Shown: one piece after another, positions 4,083-11,600 of the stretch
Numbering within the stretch: the stretch's first letter is position 1
How the letters are laid out: each line of letters opens with the position of its first letter
Source: a virus
Reading direction: 5' to 3' (one strand)
Virus record (IMG/VR): IMGVR_UViG_3300025096_000134
Location: 1 to 23,712 of that record
Length of the DNA stretch: 23,712 bases
Program-made: the position numbers and the translations under genes
Notes under the pieces: generated by a model
The model's input: the letters and a program-made list of their open reading frames with translations, nothing else
Told to the model about the DNA's origin: nothing
Database searches by the model: none

Positions 4083-5743
4083 CAGATTACACCAAAGGGA
4101 TTTTTCTCAGTAAAGTCTAAAAGATCATCTGCAGCAGCTTCAAATTCATCATTCATAAAGTATTCATCACCTGCAGCAGCATCACTTAAATCATCATTCC
4201 AAGAGAAAATTTGATATCTAGCAGATGATGCAGTTCCAGTAATGTACTCACCAGACCAGAAATCACCAGTATTTATCGATACCTGCAATTCTCTTGTAGA
4301 TGAATTCCAACTCTTAACAAATGCTTCAGCACCAGAATTAGATCCAACTACTCTTTCATTTAGATGATATGTTCCAATACCAGTACTCAATGGAGCACTA
4401 ATAGAAATTGTAGGAGTTGCCTCATATCCTGTACCAGCATCTGTTAGATATATTCTATACATTTCATCAGCAGATAGAGTTGCAACAGCAGTTGCTTGTA
4501 TCTGTCCAGCCTTGACGCCAACCATAGCACCAGTACCAATGAAGGTAACATTGGATGCAGTTCCAGTACCACCTATGGATGTACCAATACCAACACTATT
4601 AGCACCAATAGAAGTTACAATACCACCACCAGCAAGTGTTACAGCACCAAGAGACTTGAAGTTAATAGTATGACCAATAGCAATATTTGCCATAGTATTA
4701 ATACCAACAATCTCCATTAGACCAGCAGTTGCAATACCAGTAAATTCATACTGCTTGTCAACATACTGGGGATGTTGAATAGTAACTATAGGTGGAGAAA
4801 CATAATTATATCCAGGTTGCTGAATACGAATAGATGCAATACCACTATTAGTTAATGTAGCAGTTGCAGCAGCACCTACACCTGGAGTACCAAATCCAAT
4901 ATTAGGTGGTTCAGTGTATGCAAAACCTGGATTAGTTATTGCAAGATAATCAATAGCAGCAAGATTGCCCTTAGTGGTTATAAATCCAACAACTTGTCCT
5001 AGTGATGTTGATACACCAGCAGGAGATGCTTCTACTATAATATTTGGTACTGTAGTATATCCAGAACCATCATCATTCAATGATAATTTCTGTAATGCAC
5101 CTTCCAATGCAAATGTATCAACAGAAGCAGATGCAGTTGAACCAATACCAGCAAGCTTTACAGTAGTAATATATCCTTCTTCACTAAGTTTTTCATCAAT
5201 AAGAGGAATATTTGTATCGATAATATCGTCTTCGAGTTGATATAGTTCACACTGAAGTTCATAAGTGTAATTCTTACCTAGCTGGAAGAAAGGACTCTCA
5301 TGTTCTATATGCTTAATTTCAAAAAGTCTTTCACCTAATGGGAAAAATATTAAATCCCCTTCTTTAGGTCTTGCATTAAGTAAGATATCTCCATCTCTTG
5401 CATCTTGCAAGTTGGTTGAATTAAACAAAAATGGTGCAATGAAATCTTCATACTTTTCCCTGGAAACTGTTAAAGTAATTTCATTTTGAAGATTAATACC
5501 AAATTTTGACATTACATCACTACCTTTAGCATACCCTTCATAATTGTTAAGATATGCTTCCATAATAAAATTATCATTAAACTTTGAAGATTGAACTTCG
5601 CCAAGTATATCATCAGTAGTAATTAATTTCCTTGGGATATAATAAATTTCAATCCCAAACATACCTAAATGCTCATCGATTAGTTGTTGTACTAATCTCT
5701 GCTCATCTGGAGAACCGTGTTGAAAAAAGGGAGTTATAGGCAT
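4082..5743 (-). CDS. gp14: Neck protein gp14 with large repeat insertion
   Basis: gp14 joins gp13 in the neck that connects the filled head to the tail. The N-terminal part (about residues 1-190: MPITPFFQHGSPDEQRLVQQ, IEIYYIPRK, LIFFPLGERLFEIKHIEHES, FQLGKNYTYELQCELYQLE) and the C-terminal ~50 residues (YQIFSWNDDLSD to KNPFGVI) are the gp14 fold. At 553 aa it is more than twice T4 gp14 (256 aa): about 300 residues between these parts are an insertion with four copies of a G-x-G/A-Y-x4-P-x-I motif (starting near residues 226, 272, 310, 437) and Gly/Thr-rich strands. The insertion probably projects from the neck. It starts at ATG 5743, which overlaps the gp13 stop (TAATG). Confidence 0.9.
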   Translation of the reverse strand: MPITPFFQHGSPDEQRLVQQLIDEHLGMFGIEIYYIPRKLITTDDILGEVQSSKFNDNFIMEAYLNNYEGYAKGSDVMSKFGINLQNEITLTVSREKYEDFIAPFLFNSTNLQDARDGDILLNARPKEGDLIFFPLGERLFEIKHIEHESPFFQLGKNYTYELQCELYQLEDDIIDTNIPLIDEKLSEEGYITTVKLAGIGSTASASVDTFALEGALQKLSLNDDGSGYTTVPNIIVEASPAGVSTSLGQVVGFITTKGNLAAIDYLAITNPGFAYTEPPNIGFGTPGVGAAATATLTNSGIASIRIQQPGYNYVSPPIVTIQHPQYVDKQYEFTGIATAGLMEIVGINTMANIAIGHTINFKSLGAVTLAGGGIVTSIGANSVGIGTSIGGTGTASNVTFIGTGAMVGVKAGQIQATAVATLSADEMYRIYLTDAGTGYEATPTISISAPLSTGIGTYHLNERVVGSNSGAEAFVKSWNSSTRELQVSINTGDFWSGEYITGTASSARYQIFSWNDDLSDAAAGDEYFMNDEFEAAADDLLDFTEKNPFGVI

Positions 5744-6564
5744 TACGCAATCATGTCAAGGACAGGTATCTCGTAAGTAGACAGCATCATTTCTTCAATA
5801 TCTTTAATCTCCTGTACACCATCTTCAAAAATCTCTCTACCATTTAATTCAATTCCACCAGGAAGTTTCACTCCACCAAACTTAATTAAGTTTTGACCCC
5901 ACTGCTTCTTCATTTTAGCAGTAGCATATTTCTTTAAGAAAGAATCATTCCATACTGAAGTAGAATTTGCAGGATCCATAATTCTATAACACTCAATTAA
6001 TGCCCAAGAATCAGTAGGTACAGAAGCCCAATCAACATCCATATACAATTTATTATTCCTTTTATTATATCTAATTTGTGTTGATGTAGTAAGTAAGAAA
6101 TTAATATCTTCTAGATATGTCTTGGTCATAGAATAATTCATCAGGCCATCATATCCTAAATTAAATGCAATATCATTCAAGAATAACTGATACTTTAAGT
6201 TAAACATTCCATTACTAAGTCCACTACTATCAAACTGCATTACTCTTTCTACTCCCAGAATAGAATCTGGCAAAATTAAGTAATTTGCATTTTCTTCAAA
6301 AGTGAATCCTGAAATAGTAGTTGAAACTATCCCTTGACTAAATCCACCACCTCTTGCTCTACCCTTCTCAATATCATTTGAAGTAAACTTATATTTAAGG
6401 AATACTTTTTCTACACCATCAAAATGCCTTTCATAAAAATATTGAAGACTATCATCGATTATGTCATCAACTTGTTCATCAGCAATATTGATTTCAAGAA
6501 TTGGAGCACCTAATTGCCTTAAACAATAATCAGCAAATGTTGCTTTAGTATTTGGTTGTGCCAT
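5743..6564 (-). CDS. gp13: Neck protein gp13
   Basis: gp13 caps the portal after DNA packaging and, with gp14, forms the neck. The 273-aa protein (T4 gp13 is 309 aa) begins with the family signature TFADYCLRQLGAPILEINIA and DEQVDDIIDDSLQYFYERHF, followed by YLILPDSILGVERVMQFDSS, IRYNKRNNKLYMDVDW, and a helical C-terminus with KKYATAKMKKQWGQNLIKFG. ATG 6564 overlaps the stop of the 694-aa fibre-like gene (TAATG) and has GGAGG (6574-6578) 9 nt upstream. The immediate gp13-gp14-gp15-gp16 order supports the call. Confidence 0.93.
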   Translation of the reverse strand: MAQPNTKATFADYCLRQLGAPILEINIADEQVDDIIDDSLQYFYERHFDGVEKVFLKYKFTSNDIEKGRARGGGFSQGIVSTTISGFTFEENANYLILPDSILGVERVMQFDSSGLSNGMFNLKYQLFLNDIAFNLGYDGLMNYSMTKTYLEDINFLLTTSTQIRYNKRNNKLYMDVDWASVPTDSWALIECYRIMDPANSTSVWNDSFLKKYATAKMKKQWGQNLIKFGGVKLPGGIELNGREIFEDGVQEIKDIEEMMLSTYEIPVLDMIA

Positions 6565-8648
6565 TAGAAGAATCCTCCATCGATAGAGTCAGTCCATTGT
6601 GGAACTCCAGAAGCGTTTGTAGTCATAACATAGTTAGAAGTAGTTAAGAATCCAACTGTGCTTGCTGTACTTACCAGTCTTCCATCATCTTCAAAGTAAC
6701 CCATACCATTTGGACCACTGTATCCAATACCAGTGATTCCACCTTGATCTGAACGATAATATAAACCATTCTTAAATGTAGCATATCCAACAACTTGGAC
6801 ATTATCTTGAATAGTAACTTGACCAGCAGCAGAGTCTAATACCAATTCTCCAAAATTAGTATTAATCTTAGTCATGGAACTGCCTTTACCAACAGTCACA
6901 TGAGAAATAGTACCAATACCAGTTACTAATAGGTTTTGTGAAATAAGGTCAGTACCGAAACCAGCAACAACCGTACCACCTGCACCTGTAATGTTAATAC
7001 CATTAACATTCAAACTTTCTGCAATAGTTGCAACACCAACAACATAAAGGTTTTGAGTACTAGTCAGACCTATGTTTGTAGATGCAGTAGAGACCTGAAG
7101 GTCATCTATTGCCATTGTAGTTACAATACCAGTGTAGATATTAGCGGTTGTAATAGCAAACGCAGTTGCTAAACCAGCTGAAATCTTAACATCTTCAATA
7201 TCAGCATCAATAACATCAATTGCATTAGCAGTTACTACACCAGCAGTTGCTGTGATAGAAGAACCAATTGCAACTTCGCCCTTATAAACACCGTTATCTT
7301 TGAAGGTAACGATACCAAGCATCTCTGAACCAGATGCTCTAACAATCAATCTGTCACCGATACCAGAAGCAGCGGAGTCAGCATACATCAACTTAAGTGT
7401 CTTATTATCGACAGTTAAGAAATCACTGCTACCAGCAGCAGTTTGAACACTGAAGTAATCACTTCTTATCTGTAATCTACTATATGTTGCATCACCATTA
7501 GCATGACGAAGTTGACTATGACCTCTGTTAGAGAATCCCTCAACATCAATATGCTCAACAGTTAGGTCATCATCTGAACCAATCCTGACCATTACATTGT
7601 CAGGAAGATCAGTATGACTATTAATTCCAGTAGGAGCATTAATAGTTAATGAACCATCACCAACTACTTGACCAACTGTGAAGTTAGTTGTAATACCTGT
7701 AGTGATCTTAGCATCGTTAAGATCAGCATTAGTTGCCTTAACTGTAGTAATTGTGGCATAACTACCAACTACAGAGTCAACACTTAAGTCATCAACATAA
7801 GCAACACCATCAATATGAATATCTTTCCATTGCTGAGTGGCACTACCAATGTTGAAAGTGTCATCATCATCAGGAATAAAGTTGGAATCAATATCTGCAT
7901 TGAATACAACATTATCTGTTATAGAATCACCAAGACCAATTGTACCACCGTTGAAGGTTACATTACCAGTGAAGGTAGTTGCACCACCAACTCTAAGGTC
8001 ATTAACAACATCTACAGTACCAGTAAATGTAGATAGACCAGATACAATTAATGAAGTTGCTGTAGTTAAACCACCAGGTTGTTGTAATCCTTTTGTTCCA
8101 GTGTATCTGTATCCAACAATATAAACATTACTTGAAGTGACTCCACTTGGTATTTGATCACCATTAAAGTTTAGAACACCTGATGAATAATCAAAGAACC
8201 ATGTATCATTAGAACCAGCACCAGCAGCAGATAACTGAACTCCACCAGAATTAGGATCACCTTTATAAACTTTTACAATATACGCATCACCAAACTGAGT
8301 ATCAATCCAATCACCTAGAACTGCAGTAGAGGTATTATTATAAGTTGAGTGTGCAATAAATGTACGACTACCAGATACAGTACTATCTTCGGTCAATCTA
8401 TGACCAGAAGATGCTGCCAGATAAGGCTCAACCCATCCCGTTGATGCTCCTGGAGGAGTTGTAGGAATGAATGAACTGTCTGCCCAAACACTAGTTGTTG
8501 GGACAACTAATGGTGAGGGAATTGCTTCACCAGAAGGGGATTTTTTAGTACCCGTTAAACTTCCATCTTCAGCTATACCTGTCTTAGTTGCGGTATAACC
8601 AATCTTCTTTAATAAGAAGTCTACCTTTTGTTGTGTTGATGCTGCCAC
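6564..8648 (-). CDS. Fibre-like virion protein in the fibritin (wac) position
   Basis: The 694-aa product has three parts. Residues 1-190 form a distinct N-terminal domain (MAASTQQKVDFLLKKIGYT, SWVWADSS-like region around 55, DTWFFDYSSGVLNFNGDQIP near 160) that I recall as shared by many marine T4-like phages and that probably anchors to the virion. Residues ~195-620 are Ser/Thr/Gly-rich beta repeats (LRVGG, GNVTFNGG, VGVATIAE-type strands), suited to a trimeric shaft. The end (GITGIGYSGPNGMGYFEDD, then VPQWTDSIDGGFF) is a compact tip. Its place directly before gp13 is that of T4 fibritin, so a neck fibre is a fair inference, but there is no coiled-coil fibritin signature. It starts at GTG 8648 after GGAGAGG (8658-8664). 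Residues 216-294 are near-duplicates of part of the next upstream gene. Confidence 0.8.
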   Translation of the reverse strand: MAASTQQKVDFLLKKIGYTATKTGIAEDGSLTGTKKSPSGEAIPSPLVVPTTSVWADSSFIPTTPPGASTGWVEPYLAASSGHRLTEDSTVSGSRTFIAHSTYNNTSTAVLGDWIDTQFGDAYIVKVYKGDPNSGGVQLSAAGAGSNDTWFFDYSSGVLNFNGDQIPSGVTSSNVYIVGYRYTGTKGLQQPGGLTTATSLIVSGLSTFTGTVDVVNDLRVGGATTFTGNVTFNGGTIGLGDSITDNVVFNADIDSNFIPDDDDTFNIGSATQQWKDIHIDGVAYVDDLSVDSVVGSYATITTVKATNADLNDAKITTGITTNFTVGQVVGDGSLTINAPTGINSHTDLPDNVMVRIGSDDDLTVEHIDVEGFSNRGHSQLRHANGDATYSRLQIRSDYFSVQTAAGSSDFLTVDNKTLKLMYADSAASGIGDRLIVRASGSEMLGIVTFKDNGVYKGEVAIGSSITATAGVVTANAIDVIDADIEDVKISAGLATAFAITTANIYTGIVTTMAIDDLQVSTASTNIGLTSTQNLYVVGVATIAESLNVNGINITGAGGTVVAGFGTDLISQNLLVTGIGTISHVTVGKGSSMTKINTNFGELVLDSAAGQVTIQDNVQVVGYATFKNGLYYRSDQGGITGIGYSGPNGMGYFEDDGRLVSTASTVGFLTTSNYVMTTNASGVPQWTDSIDGGFF
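7767..8003. repeat. Copy A of a ~237-bp module shared with the 1645-aa fibre gene
   Basis: This stretch aligns without large gaps to 11476-11713, with roughly 80% identical bases by eye, including identical runs such as ATATCTTTCCATTG and ACCAACTCTAAGGTCATT. Encoded protein in both: LRVGG-(A/S)-TF-x-GNVTF, NADIDS-FIPDDDD, QQWKDIHIDGVAY, DDLSVDS. It is a direct repeat 3.7 kb apart in two neighbouring genes. Confidence 0.85.
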
Positions 8649-8666
8649 TTGGATTTACCTCTCCTT

Positions 8667-11600
8667 TTATGTATCTGATAATGAGATATCACTAGTAGAA
8701 TTACCACTAGTTAATTTAAATCTAATCAAAACTCTATTATTAGAATCATTAGAAGATGATTCGGTTCCGAAAGTACATGTAAATGTACCTCCATTAGTAT
8801 CCATTAGTCCACCAGAAGAACATCCTGGTTCAGCTGTAGTTGGAACACCAGATCCTTTATATGCTTGGAACATGTCTGCCCAACCATTTGTACCAGATAA
8901 CGAAGTAGTCCATGTAGAATTATCAGGCATACATACCCAACATCCTGTTAAGGATCCAGTGTAAGAAATTCTAAATTCTGAGATACCTGATTGTATAAAC
9001 TGGTATTGGAAATACTGATTGGCATCGTGACTAGAATAATCAGGACCAACTGGTAGATAACCAGTGGAGTAATTAGTCTGATCATGTCGCAAATCTCCAC
9101 CTCTTACTGCTGCCTCATAAGTATCAATAGAACCAGCAGCATTGCCAGTCCAAGAAGCATATGCAGGAGTTGGATTATCTCCAGTTGCACCTGCCTTAAC
9201 TCTTATTGCAGAACCACCAGTTAGAGAACCAACAGTACATTCAATTGCGTCCTCATCAACATTATTAGTATAATCAGCACTAGTACCCATGATATTAAAA
9301 TCAGTGGTAAATCCTATTCTCTGATTATTGTGTGATCCATAAGGAGTTGACACATCATATCGAGTAAAGATATTTGTTGTCACAGTAGCATGAAGATTTC
9401 TTGGTGTATTTGTAATCAAACAAGTTACACCAGTACCAACACCAAAGTCTTTTGCGGGTGGATTAGTTCCTCCTGCAAAGTCTGTATAATCTTTATCGCC
9501 TGGACTTGCGAATGCACTTGTCTGCCCATCATCAGTAACGAATGTATTCTGGGTATACATCTCACCTGATGCATTCGTGACTGTCATCACATAGGTGAAA
9601 TTATTATCAGTAGATTGTGTATAATGAGGTATTCCAGATGAGTAACTATAAGTTGGGGATGAAGGATAAGTAACAGGTCCAAATGATATAACAGGTGCAG
9701 ATACAGTGCTTGCGTCTTCATACCAGAAGACATCTGCTGTATTATTTCCTAGTTGACTGATATGTGCCTTGTTGTATCCATCAGGTGATGCAGCATCGAT
9801 CAGTCTTGAATCATAAACCTCATAGAACAGTGAAGTAATTCCAACATCTCTTGTTGACTCATAAGCATCCTTATCATTAGCAATCTGCAATGCTCCATAT
9901 GTTCCAATATCAGATTTGACTGCAGCAACTCCAAATGAAACATTCAGAGCAGTTGTACCAACACCAACAGCATTAACCCAACCTTCAACTGATCCAGAAT
10001 CTCCTGGACCATATTCAGTGATATAGTTAGATGTGACTGTACTATCAGTATTTCTAGTATATTGAGTTCCTGCTACTGGTGCAGCACCACCCGTATTATT
10101 TGTTGGAGTAAATCCATCACAAAGTCTACCGTTTCCTGCAGTTCCAGTCAGTGTAAATGCTGCACCATCAATATTAGTTGGTGATGGTGGAACTAATTTA
10201 CCCAGAATAAAATTAAGTTCTTCTATTGAATTATCCACGGCTGAAATAGTTGTGAGTCCAACTGCTCCTCCTCTGAAACTTCCTGTAGTTGGTGTACCTA
10301 AAGTTAGATCACCACCTTCTCCAACATAATTATGTGCTGTTATAACTCCTGTGTTGTTTATATAATCAGAATCTAGAGTCTCTACTTCAGAGACTGCGAT
10401 AGTTGAATAAGTACCAACTTGAGATGTAATAATACCAGCAGTAATATATGCAAACTTAATATCTGCATTGTTAACATCAATAACACCTGTGAAGGTTGCT
10501 GCCATACTGACTTGTACATCAGTAACTGCCAATCCAACAAAGGATAGAGTATCAGCACTTAAGGTGTTGATATGTGCAGTCGTGATAGTGGCATAAGTAC
10601 CAACAAATGATGTTATAACACCAGCAGTAATCTTAGCATCAAGAATATCAGCAGAATCAAGATGAGCAGTACCATCAATATAAAGGTCTTGCCACTCTAG
10701 ATCTGTTTGACCTAAATCTTTTACTCCATCTGCACTAGGTGAGAAGTCCTCTGTGACCTTCCAGGAGTCCCTAGCATTGTCCCATAGTAAACTATGGTCT
10801 GTATCACCCTTAAGGATAAGTCCCCCGCCGTCTGCGGTCGTATCCGTGGGAGTCGTAGCTGTTGTAACACCCAGTTCTAAGTGCTTGTCCTGGACTTGTA
10901 CTGTAGTACTCTCAATTGTGGTTGTCGTTCCTTGAACAACTAAATTTCCACCAATCTCAAGATTTCCAGTAACAGTAGAAGATCCACCAACTCTAAAGTC
11001 ATCTACAACTCGTACATCTGTAATGGTTGCATAAGTACCAACCAATGATGTAATAATACCAGTTGTAACCTTAATGTCATTAAGATCAGCAGTCTCAGTA
11101 TCAAATACTGTTATGGTTGCATAAGTACCAACTAATGATGTAACAACACCAGCAGTGATCTTAGCATTAACTATATCACCTTCTTGTACATCAAGAGTGT
11201 TAATAGTAGAAGCAGTACTAACAAGTGATGTTACAATACCTACATCAATATAAGCATTAGTAATAATACCAACACTATTAACAAGGTTTGTAATAGCAAA
11301 ATCAGTTGCTAAACCAGCAGTAATCTTAACATCTTCAATATCTGCATTTACAAAATCAACATTAGTTGTAGTATTAGCAGTACCAACAATGTCAGTAACA
11401 ATACCAGCAGTTATCTTAACATCCCTAAGATCAGCAGTTTCTGTATCAAATACAGTAATGGTAGCATAAGTACCAACTGTTGAATCAACACTTAAATCAT
11501 CAATATAGGCAACACCGTCAATATGGATATCTTTCCATTGTTGACTAGCACTACCAATGTTATAAGTATCGTCATCATCAGGAATGAAACTTGAATCAAT

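Noticed and set aside
4270-4282. GATAAATA late-promoter-like box within gp14
   Set aside because: About 190 nt before gp15 and inside coding; inexact at the first base.
10753-10935. Plus-strand 60-codon open frame in the GC-rich patch
   Set aside because: It lies antisense to well-supported fibre coding, with no ribosome binding site or recognisable protein; the frame is a shadow of the GC-rich stretch.
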